From positions 1-15,000 of the forward strand of contig JAHBMJ010002271.1 of assembly GCA_018398765.1 (NCBI GenBank): a stretch of DNA of 15,000 bases, read 5' to 3'. Position numbers and translations under genes: made by a program. The notes beneath the pieces are model-generated. The model was not told the DNA's origin. It made no database searches and saw nothing but the letters and a program-made list of their open reading frames with translations. How positions within the stretch are numbered: the first letter of the stretch is position 1; the number at the start of each line of letters is the position of its first letter. Origin of the DNA: Chromera velia (taxonomy: Eukaryota > Sar > Chromeraceae). Of the stretch, positions 1 to 8,581 are shown in pieces.

Positions 1-640
1 CAACGAGTGTCTTACGAAACCCCAGAAACCCTTCGCCCGCTGCCTGAAAGGTTCTGTAGAGCATCCGACCCCTCATACGCACCGCATCTTCCTCCTCCAG
101 AATTTTCCTTCCCATCCTCTCGCCCCCCTGCCCCGGCGACCTGGTCTCTCGACCCGACATCATTCTTTTTCTGTTCTTACCCCCGTCTGTCCTTGGGGTG
201 GAGGGAGAGACGAGAGCCTCGAAGGGCATGGCAGCAGCAGCTGCATCAGTTGCACGAGGGGGGGGTGACAAAATTCCCTCGGGTGCCTACATAGACGGAG
301 CAGCATGATTCGACACTTCAGAGGGAGAATTGGGAGCTCTGGGGATCTATCTGTTGTCTGCCTTCTGGGTGGGGATACGCTTTTGCACTCTGACCTGCTG
401 TACAGGCGACTCGGGTGGAGCTGCTTGTGGCTGGGCGTGCTGCTGCGGCAGACCAGACGGAATGACTGGGGCCTGCGAAGGCTGAACTCTGGAGACGGGA
501 CGAGAAGACGGCATATGTGAGACATTCTGGGCAATAGGGGAGACGGAGTTCTGGTGGGGTAACAGTGGATACTTCTGTGCGGTGTTGTGATGTTGTTGCA
601 TTGCAAAGTTGAGAGCGGGCAGAAGGAAGCTCTCTCTCAT
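1..640 (-). CDS. Unrecognised protein, Gln/Pro-rich then basic; partial at left edge, probable intron
   Basis: I do not recognise this gene. On the minus strand an ATG at 640-638 opens a frame rich in Gln, Pro and Ser. It runs to a TAG at 347-349, a second TAG lies at 287-289, and the same frame is then open to the window edge. Both TAGs vanish if an intron runs from 394 to 287: its donor is CAG|GTCAGA, the donor style of the confirmed genes here, its acceptor is ATGTAG, and its 108 nt are phase 0 on both sides. The joined product has a low-complexity Gln/Pro first part, then a basic stretch with KNRKR and a charged segment around GRKILEEEDAVRMRGRM. The ATG directly follows the TGA of the frame to its right, so this may be the continuation of that protein, a reinitiating second ORF, or decayed coding sequence. 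No domain is assigned. Confidence 0.35.
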
Positions 641-1405
641 TCATGCGATACCGAAGTACATCCGCGATGCATGCAGCACATTCATGATCGGATTGTCTCT
701 GCTCAGAATTCCCTGGGCGTGGGCCCGCGTGTCAGCGTTTTGGCTGCGCATGCCCAACTCAAACGCCCACTCAAAGTCATTTCTGCAGGCCTGAGGTCGT
801 GTTTTCCTCAGACGAATCCTACAGTCGACCTCTTGGAATTTTACTGTGCATGATAGACCAAACATGGTGTCAAAATCTTTCGCAGACCGCTTGTCTGAGA
901 AGGTGATAATGGTCAGAAGGGGGAGTTCCCGCCCCCCTCTCCAGACTCTGGGCTTGACCTCTGCTTTTTTGATAATAGCCACACTGGCAGCCACATTGAG
1001 CTCACCATTCTGAGACTGAGTCTCCCTTCCCCCAACTGCTTCCACGAAATCGGCAAGGGCATGAACATAATTTCGTAGCATCGGCTCTGTTCTTTCCATT
1101 TCTTCCTCCCCCAGCTCAGCCTGCTTCTCCCTGGCCAGGGCCTTCAAGTCAAGCCCAACAATTTCCTTGATATGAAGGTCAGCTTTCTCTTGTGAAGCCA
1201 AGAATTGTTCTGGCCCTCTCGACTAGAGCCTGGCGGCCTCGGCAAACATCGCAAGCTGAGCATCATGCTGCTGGATGCTGCGACAAGCTATCTTGTGGTG
1301 GGTACTGATATAAGTTTTTAGGCTGTCCGTGTTTTGCTGTACGGTCTGTAGGATCTGGCTAAGAGGCGGGATTCTCCCTCCGTGAGCATCACCAAGAGCG
1401 AACAT
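641..1405 (-). pseudogene. Coiled-coil-like ORF interrupted by one TAG; retroelement ORF1-like or decayed gene
   Basis: The minus frame from ATG 1405-1403 to TGA 643-641 is open except for a TAG at 1225-1223. The part before the TAG is Gln-rich and looks helical. The part after it (186 codons from 1201) has a charged helical start with heptad-like spacing (IKEIVGLDLKALAREKQAEL), then a mixed alpha/beta stretch with LPLLTIITFSDKRSAKDFD and VKFQEVDCRIRLRKTRP. The segment after the TAG lacks an early ATG, so it depends either on the upstream segment (with the TAG spliced out or a disabling mutation) or on another exon. No convincing intron spans the TAG, although CTCTAG itself could act as an acceptor. 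A coiled coil followed by a basic RNA-binding-like part is the layout of LINE ORF1 proteins, but no diagnostic motif is visible. Function unknown. Confidence 0.35.
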
Positions 1406-1526
1406 TTTTGGTTAAAGGAGACGGGAAAGCGTTTCATACCAAACTCAGCTGTTCTAGCACCTTTTAATCTCGGCTCTTGACGAGAAAGACTGAAAAACAC
1501 TCCTTCGCAGCAATTAATTAAGTTTT

Positions 1527-1552
1527 GGACGGTTTCGGACGGTTTCAGACGG
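1527..1552. repeat. Short tandem repeat, 10-bp unit
   Basis: The unit GGACGGTTTC occurs twice head to tail and is followed by a partial third copy (AGACGG). It lies just left of the first copy of the 133-bp direct repeat. Confidence 0.7.
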
Positions 1553-1571
1553 ATATTGTTATATAAGGCCC

Positions 1572-1704
1572 GTCTCTTATGTCTCTTTTTGATTCCTTTA
1601 GTATCTGCCTGTGCGCACAGCGATGACAAATGAAGACCAAACATGGATGTGTCATGGGACTTTACAGAGCTACATGCAAGACCGGGTCCCTAAGCCAGCT
1701 ATAC
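1572..1704. repeat. 133-bp direct repeat, copy A
   Basis: This block recurs at an offset of 211 bp (1783-1915) with no gaps and six differences by my count. It begins GTCTCTTATGTCTC and ends TAAGCCAGCTATAC. The separating 78 bp contain (ACTT)n and unrelated sequence. It could be the ends of a small mobile element or a local duplication; no transposase is present. Confidence 0.9.
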
Positions 1705-1718
1705 TTACTTACTTACTT
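1703..1718. repeat. (ACTT)4 microsatellite
   Basis: Four ACTT units directly abut the right end of repeat copy A. Confidence 0.75.
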
Positions 1719-1782
1719 AATTGTGGTTAAGCCTAGAGTCTCTGAAACCAGAGACAAATGGCAACCCCTTTCAAATGAATCA

Positions 1783-1915
1783 GTCTCTTGTGTCTCTTTT
1801 TGATTCCTTTAGTATCTGCCTGTGCGCACAGCGATGACAAATGAAGACCAAACATGGATGTGTCATAGGACCTTGCAGAGCTACATGTAGGACCGGGTCC
1901 CTAAGCCAGCTATAC
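1783..1915. repeat. 133-bp direct repeat, copy B
   Basis: Second copy of the block at 1572-1704. All six differences between the copies are transitions. To its right lies a short plus-strand open frame ending at about 2058, rich in His and charged residues, with no start codon; I do not call it a gene. Confidence 0.9.
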
Positions 1916-2360
1916 CGAAGACCAGGGACAGGAAGAGGAGGACGTCTGCAGGCAAAGACACCACCACCACGAGCTTCACGACTGGATGCAGCTCCACCAC
2001 TGTCATAGGAAGAAGGAGGAGCGGATAAAGCGCGAGAGCCTGCAGAGTCTAACTTAGTAAAGCTATATCTAGGGCTATATTATTTCCATATACGTTCATC
2101 TGCATACAGATGAGGCAATACTGCTACTGCTAGGCTGTAGGAAGTAAGACAACTAGGCAAGACAAGGGGAAAAGGCAACGACTGACTTCCAGGCTGGATG
2201 CTTCCGTCGTCTGCTTCATAGTGGTCGGCTCCGCTGAGCATCTCCAGAGTGCCGCAAGTAGCCCCCTGTCTCCTCGACCTTCGAGGTGCAGCAGTAAAAG
2301 CCGAGTCAGGCACCTGCCTTAATGCCACAGCAGTGTCAGGGGCTCGGGGTAAGGAGCGGC

Positions 2361-2643
2361 CTATGCACCCCTTCCATGAGAACTGCGGGAACATATAGCT
2401 CCCGTCTGAGGCTCTGCAGGAGGATCGGGCACAGCAAAGCTATCCGGTGGCACCGGTGCAGACTGTTGCTTGTCTGTCATATTAATTTGCCTACAAACTT
2501 GAATCAGGACTTCAAAGCAGTAGTTTTCTACAGTCAGACACTCTTTTTGAACGGCCGGTTTGAACAACGTTTCTACGTCAGTAGAACCCAAGGAGGAAGT
2601 TTTAAGTCGCTGTTGCTTTGGTAGCCGGCTAGTCGGCTTACTT
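2361..2643 (-). other. Open frame without ATG, possible exon or decayed coding fragment
   Basis: A minus-strand frame of about 90 codons ends at a stop at the low-coordinate end and is preceded by an in-frame TGA near 2645. It reads with coding-like composition, for example ENYCFEVLIQVCRQINM followed by a Pro-rich tail with PVPPDSFAVPDPPAEP. It has no early ATG, no family motif and no clear splice sites. It may be a fragment of a transposable-element gene or chance. Left of it (2059-2360) I see no gene. Confidence 0.2.
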
Positions 2644-2644
2644 C

Positions 2645-3670
2645 AATTTCAGTGTAATAAGTCTCTCAAAGCGGCGCGGCGAGGGCCCAATTCATGCTGG
2701 GGCTTCCGCCTGCATGCGCGATAGTTCATGTAAGAATTATAAGAACTATATCATAATAAAATATTACTAACTTACGAATTGAAACTTTAGATTATAAAAT
2801 TTAATTAAAAAATAATGATTTTTTTTTTCAAAAATAAGTTTTTTGCTATTTCTTAGTATTTGTTAGTGTGAAAAGTGTGTGCGCGATGCGAGCGAGAATG
2901 CGTGCATCACGAGTGAGAAGCGCCCAACGAATCTGGACGCGCGATAAAGCATGGTGGTCTGGGGTGCGCATGCAGGCCAACTGAATTGAAGAGCATGCTT
3001 GAAAGGCTGACTTGATTGAGAGAGCTTACTTCAATGTGGAGTGTGACACATCGAGCGTAGCTAGCTAAGCGCTGATCACTTCGTAAATAACTGAGTGACA
3101 GTGATGGTTGGCTGTGGCAGGTTAGAATTTTCATGTGTCTTTGAGTCGATCGTGTTGATGTTGACTTGCTTTGGGCCTCTCAAGTTTGAGTGTGACTGGA
3201 GGGCAGTATGGATTTAAAGGCTATGTACACGCATAGGAAATATTCTTTCATTGACAGTCACTAGATTAATTTGAATAGGTGGAAGCTGAAGACTCTGCCC
3301 TGGTTGGACAGACTCCTTCTGTAAGACGATGAATAGATGTGAGGTGATTCAGTTATATTGCCGTCTCCTCTAGTTGTATGATAGGACAGCTAGCATCATA
3401 CTTTTCTGTGTTAGTTTACTAAAAACTTGTTATTACTTGTCATCTTCTATTCAGCGCTGAAGGTGCTGAGATGAGATTTGTCATTTTTTTTTTAACTTGT
3501 AAACCTAGGCTGAGTTATGATGTCCCGAGGGTTTAACACTGTCAAAGCCATCGGTGCAACATGTGAAAAATTGTATGAGAGAGGATAAGGTGGAAGACAC
3601 CATGCATTTCTTGTGTTCTCCGCTTTATCCTGAGCCTCGACCTGCACTGTCAGTGCACTGTTGTACTTTT
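2645..3670. other. Non-genic region with AT-rich island
   Basis: No supported gene here. At about 2728-2870 base composition drops abruptly to very AT-rich, with runs of T (2818-2829) and TAAAATTTAATTAAAAAATAA-like sequence. It is flanked by GC-rich, GCATGC-containing DNA. The remainder is ordinary intergenic sequence with only short ORFs. Confidence 0.5.
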
Positions 3671-3677
3671 GATTTGA

Positions 3678-3746
3678 GGCCGCGCGGCCTGGCCGAGACT
3701 CTCGGCCCGTCCGAGTACGGCCCGGCGGCCCCGCGCGCCGCGGGGA
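3678..3746. promoter_or_regulatory. CpG-rich patch with three stacked palindromes upstream of the oxidoreductase gene
   Basis: Within 68 bp there are three inverted repeats: GGCCGCGCGGCC (3678-3689, perfect), GGCCGAGA-C-TCTCGGCC (3691-3707, perfect arms) and CCCCGCG-CGC-CGCGGGG (3729-3745). The patch ends about 190 bp before the oxidoreductase start codon. A similar set of CpG palindromes precedes the gene at the right end of the window. A promoter role is inferred from position only. Confidence 0.4.
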
Positions 3747-3933
3747 CTTCAAAAAGCGTCACTTAACTTCGCTTTATCGATCTTTGTCGGCTGTCCCTCG
3801 ATCCATGCAGCTGATGGATGATTTAGGACTCGAAGCTCTGCATGGTTGAGAATCAATTTTGAATTGAGAGTGGATGGCAGGGATGGCTCTGTTTTGTTGC
3901 GCATGGCCTGTAGCTAAATTTTGACGGGTTCAG

Positions 3934-5140
3934 ATGTGGTGGAGATCTTTGATCGTTCCTGCCGTCTCCGTCTCTTTCGCTCTTTCCATTTCGGCCGCCG
4001 AGGCCTTCTGTGGCCCTTCTTTCAACCTTCTCGGTTCCTCCCCTGTCTCCTGTCTGTCACTGAGTGCTTCAAAGATGAGTGGGAAAGAGGGGGTGAAGAA
4101 AAGAGTGGTGATCTTGGGGGCAGGACTCCACGGGGTCAGCACAGCATACCATCTTGCAAAGAAAGGGGGGAACTCGCTGGACATCACCGTGGTGGAGCGG
4201 AGCGGGGTGGCTGCAGCAGGTCAGAGCTTCTTGTCGTGTCCTTAGGGTGTGTGTGTGTGTGTATGCTTTTAGTGCTGCATGCCGTCTACGGAGCCCCTTT
4301 CAGTATTCACGTCTCCCTGTGTACTCTGCGATTCCGTCTCCCCGTCTCCGTGCCCTGACCTGACTTTGCTCTCTGCAGCCAGCGGGAAGGCCGGCGGCTT
4401 TCTGGCACGTGATTGGGGCAGTGGTCCCACGGACGCCCTCCACAAGATTTCCTTCCGGATGCACGCAGAGTTGGCGAAGGAACTGAATATCGAGTCGTTC
4501 CGCCCTATACAGACGCTCTCAGTCTCAGGGGGAAGGAAGGTGGGTGGCATTTATGTTGGAATTCTTCCTCACTTTTAATATGAGATGAAATGCATTCACC
4601 AATCAGCTTTGTCGCCTCATGGAGACAGATGAGTGTTGGAAGATCCTACGCCGAACTTCGGAATGGAAGCCTCGGCAGATTCTTCCGTCAGACATTGAGA
4701 GAGGGGGCCGTTGTTTTTCGTCTTTGGATTCTATCAGAAAGTGCTTTGCGTCAATCACCAGGCGATTTTCTTTTCGAAGACTGATTGTGTCTTCATTCTT
4801 GGAATAGGCAAGAAAGGAAAACGAAGGGTTGGAGTGAAAGGAAAGCAGGCAGGAAGGCAGGATGGAGTCAAACTGTTCACAATTTGCCACCCACTCATCC
4901 ACCCATGAAGGATGGGCATTCACAAGATGGATCGAGCGGCTGGTGTCAACACGAAAGGGACGGAAGAAGACGCAGATGTGGTAGAGGGGTGGTAGCGAGG
5001 TGTCTCGGTTGAAGGGGTGCATGGGCGAGTGATTCTGTGCAATGCGTGAGGATCGAACAGAAAGAGCGGGACACTTTTTCCTCCACACTATCCACTGACT
5101 CCTACTTTGGGAGAGACACAACTCTGCGGTTTTTGAGAAC

Positions 5141-5178
<38 letters not shown>

Positions 5179-7499
5179 GAGAGAGAGAGAGAGAGTTACA
5201 GACCCACCAAATGAGTGCATGCATGCAGGGCAAGAACGCTGCCCCCTGGTTGAATGGGAAGGCCTCGAGTACCCATATGGACTCCAACACGGCACAAGTC
5301 ACTCCCCTAGAGGTGGCTACCAAGATGATGGAGGCTGCACAGAAGATGGGGACGAAGATGAAAATTGGAGAGGCAGAGGGGCTAGTGAGAGGAGACGACG
5401 GTTCTGTGCAAGGAGTGGTGCTGAGAAATGAAGCGGATCCGGTCCCTTGTGACTGTCTGGTGGTTGCCATGGGACCATGGTCCGGGCCTCTGGGTGAGGA
5501 TTGGTTTGATATTCCTGTGCCGATGGAAGGCATCAAATCAACCTCCATCGTGTATCATGAAAATGAGGCGGTGGGTGGGTGGTTTCTTTACTTTCCGTTT
5601 CTTTCGCACACCCTTTTTTCTTTCTCTGTTCGCCGACGGTCTCCCTTACTTAGTTGCCTGACCGCCTTGCCCTTTCCCTCTTTGTTTTGTGTCTGTGTAG
5701 CAGTCCTTCACTAATGCTCAGTCCTCTCTTCCCCTTCCCCATTTCCTTCCAACCTCTCCATATGTCCTTACCTCCTTTTCCTCTAGTGCTGCTACTCATT
5801 CTTTCGCTGACTTTCTCCCTCTTTATCATGTTTTGTGTCACAATGAGAGTTTTTCTAACAGTCGCTCTGCCCTTCTGCATCTATCTCTCTGCGTCAGTCC
5901 TCTCCTCTGTTTTCAAATGATATTTATCTGTTGCCTCCCTTGATTCGTCCTCTGCATGACTTTTCTCCTCCTGGTCTCTCAGTCTGTCTGTGTCTGCCCC
6001 TCCCTCCCCTCTCTCACTGCCTTTCACAATTTAATTCATGCTTTCTTCCTTTCCTCTCCTGCCTGCTTTCCTTCCAGGTTCGTCAAAACCCGTTTGCCCT
6101 CTTCTGCCAGGAGGACTCTAACGGGTGCCACCTGGAGGTGTACCCCCGACCTAATGGGGATGTGTATGTATGCGGGTGCGGGGGGAGTGACTACGTGTCG
6201 GGGGACAGACTGAGGAGAGGGGGGGACTGTGCGGACCCCGAGAAGATCCAGGCAAACCCTCAGAGAGTGAAGGCGGCAAGTGCCTCCCTCAGGGCAATGG
6301 CTCCAGACGTCGCGAGGGGAGAGCCGGACGTGGCACAGGCATGCAGTGAGTCGCTGTCGATTTGAATATCGACGTCGAAATAGAGAGAAAGAGAGGTAAA
6401 AACAAAGAGAGACATGGAGAGGGAGGGAGAGAAGGAAGACAGACAGAGGGGGGGCCATTTGTGTGCGAGCACATTATGTCACCTTGTTTGTGCAGAATGT
6501 GTGCGTGCCTTCAGACAACAAGGGATCATCAGGTTTCCCTCCTGCATGCATCGGGAATGGAGATGAAAGGGCCAGCCTGCATGCCTGTGGAGCATCTTTG
6601 CCAAAATAAACGGTTCTGTCTCATTTTACTTTCTCCTCTCTCTCGCTTCTTTGCCGCACTCACATCATGTGAGTCAGCTAGCTGGGATTTCCATTAATTG
6701 GTTTCTGACTGACAATTTAATTTAGTTCTCTCTCCGTGCCGCATGCAGTGAGGCCCTGTCCCCCCGACGGTCTGCCCATCATGGGGTCCGTTCCTGGCAC
6801 TCAGGGGACTGCTTTTTTGAACTGTGGACACAACTGCTGGGGTCAGTGATCGAGTGAGTAGACAAATAGATGTGAGAATTGATTCGGATTATGATTTCGT
6901 CCAGCTGTGTTTGTCAGCGCACTGCTCGCAGAGGATCGAAGCGGAGGGGTCGAGACAGTCCCCCCGTTTCTTGAATGAAGTTGGAGTGTGGTATGCGATG
7001 AGAGAGGAGAGAGTGAATGGATCGGTAAGAGGGCAGGTGGGACAAGAAAGGGAAACGAAAAGAGGAAATGGATGGGTGAAAGTTCGATCCAGAGAAAGAA
7101 AATGGACTGCACGAAGCAAGTAGCGTACACCAAGATTTTTTGTTTGTTCGCTTTTTTGCTTTCTGCACATCCAAGATTCGCTGATGGAACTTTGCGGTGG
7201 CAGAAGAAGGATTGTTTGTTCGTTTGGGCTCGGTGCGATGGAAAGATTCATCCATCTGCCTGTTGGTAGAGTCCTACTAGGTGAAAAGCATGCCTGTGTG
7301 CCTGTCTCCCCCCCCTTCCTCCCTTCCTTCAGGTATCCTGTGGGGTCCCGTGAGTGGTCTCCTGATGTCGGAGCTGATCTTAGAGGGTCGGTGCTCCACC
7401 TGCTCGATCTCTGCTTTCTCCCCTGAAAGGTTCGGGGGACAGCGCAAAGGAACGAGGGGAAGGAAGAAGGGACAGGAACCCGTTGGAGAGCAGTGGTAG
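3934..7499 (+). CDS. FAD-dependent oxidoreductase, DAO fold, TDA3-like; six exons
   Basis: Exons: 3934-4219, 4379-4539, 5229-5570, 6078-6345, 6749-6841, 7333-7499 (stop TAG 7497-7499), all on GT-AG introns with matching phases, giving 438 aa. The family oxidises amine or amino-acid-type substrates with FAD; the substrate of this subgroup is not settled. Visible motifs are the dinucleotide-binding fingerprint VVILGAGLHGVSTAYHL (GxGxxG at residues 62-67), an acidic ribose-binding residue in VVERS (E88), then AASGKAGGFLARDW made by the exon 1-2 join, a WSGPLGEDW region, and near the C-terminus RPCPPDGLPIMGSVPG and GHNCWGILWGPVSG (exon 5-6 join), the conserved FAD-closing segment. The start at 3934 is the first ATG after an in-frame stop at 3922. 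It adds a hydrophobic leader ending AAEA|FCGPSF, which looks like a signal peptide with Phe at +1, then a Ser-rich stretch. A shorter start at 4075 (MSGKEG) would give a cytosolic 391-aa form. The C-terminal tail is basic and low complexity. Confidence 0.93.
4245..4262. repeat. (GT)n microsatellite in intron 1
   Basis: A GT run just downstream of the intron 1 donor of the oxidoreductase gene (intron 4220-4378). Confidence 0.8.
5143..5195. repeat. Compound (CA)n-(GA)n microsatellite in intron 2
   Basis: A run of about 15 CA units followed by about 9 GA units ends some 35 bp before the exon 3 acceptor (TGCATGCATGCAG|GGC) of the oxidoreductase gene. It lies within the 689-nt intron 4540-5228, which otherwise holds no supported gene. 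It breaks up the usual polypyrimidine tract. Confidence 0.9.
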
Positions 7500-8581
7500 G
7501 TCAAAGAGCTAGGACTCAGCCATGTCATGGTAGTGGAAGGGACCATCACGTAGACCCTAGCGTGGACCTTACTGTCACCTCAGGCTTCCACTCAGAATCG
7601 ACTGTGACAGGGATGTTGCGAACGTGTATACAGAGAGTGTTCAATTCAATTTAATTAATTCAAAATCATGCAAAAAAAATCACTGGCAGAACTCTATAGG
7701 CACATCAAACTTTAAATATAGAGTTTACATGCAGTAAAAACTGTTAGTCACGGTTTTATTTTTTCTTTAACTTTTAAACGGCTAGTTACACGGTTAGTAG
7801 CGTTGGTTACTTTTTTGAAAATTCCAAAAATCTATTATAGTAGTAGGGCGGGCGACTAGGAGGGCGATTATCGTAAAACTTGCAGCAAAAGTGTGGCGTC
7901 TCACCGAATTAAGTTGACCAAACAAAAATAGAAATTGAATGGCCCCTCCCTCCGGCTATGGCGTCTCAAGCTAGGCCTCAGGCTCTATTGGCTCTAGCTG
8001 AGTACTCCACCTTAATTTATCGTGCTTCCCCCCACTTCTAAAGGTCTTCACCTAGGTCTTCACACAATGCGACGCACATTAAGTCATCATTAACTAACCA
8101 TAACGCATATACGAAAGCATGAATCCTAGCATAAATCATAACTCTGGTTAGTAGTAGTCTAAGTAAGTAGTACTATACCGTCTATACAGTACGTCTAGAT
8201 ACGGTCTTAGATATCTAGTGGTATAGATATGGGCCATATAGTCTCAAACTAGTGCACAATCTACTATACAATCTAGTATACAATGTACATATTTCTAGCT
8301 ATGAAGTTCCACACACTTATCAAACAAGTCAGTACTGATTCAGTAGCTATTAAATAATAAAAATTAAAAGAAAGTTCACATTTATCTACACATTTCTTAA
8401 AAGCCATGTGCATTTTTTTTCTTCTGTCATTCACCACTGGCAGCTTCAATCATCATGCAGCGAAGACTTTTGCTCACTTTTGCGAATTGTTAGTTAGGCA
8501 AATGACATCTCTGATTCTTTTGAGACACACAAAAGCAACGGAACCAAATTTTTATTCTTTCCGGAGGCCTTATGCAGCTAG
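7500..8581. other. Convergent intergenic region, AT-rich, no gene seen
   Basis: The oxidoreductase (plus strand) and the RBR ligase (minus strand) end towards each other here. About 7640-7850 is AT-rich with poly-A/T runs. About 8140-8300 is unusually rich in CTAG, TAGT and TATA words and contains an imperfect hairpin around GTACTATA/TATACAGTAC. No ORF with coding character or recognisable mobile-element protein is present. I could not find a clear AATAAA close behind the oxidoreductase stop. Confidence 0.5.
8551..8556 (-). terminator. AATAAA polyadenylation-type signal of the RBR gene
   Basis: Plus-strand TTTATT reads AATAAA on the minus strand, about 25 nt past the TAA stop (8584-8582). 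That is close for a cleavage signal but plausible in a compact genome. The assignment is by motif and position only. Confidence 0.35.

Noticed and set aside
1318-1644. 108-codon minus-strand ORF overlapping repeat copy A
   Set aside because: No coding character; partly made of the repeated block and overlaps the better frame at 1223-1405.
1905-2058. Short plus-strand open frame rich in His and charged residues
   Set aside because: No start codon, no convincing splice acceptor and no recognisable motif; the His run could reflect simple CAC repeats.
4619-4807. Possible extra exon in intron 2 of the oxidoreductase gene
   Set aside because: No matching splice sites, and exon 2 joins exon 3 in phase 0 without it.
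4603-5295. 230-codon minus-strand ORF inside the oxidoreductase gene
   Set aside because: It runs through a CA/GA microsatellite and intron 2 antisense to a well-supported gene, and shows no family motifs.
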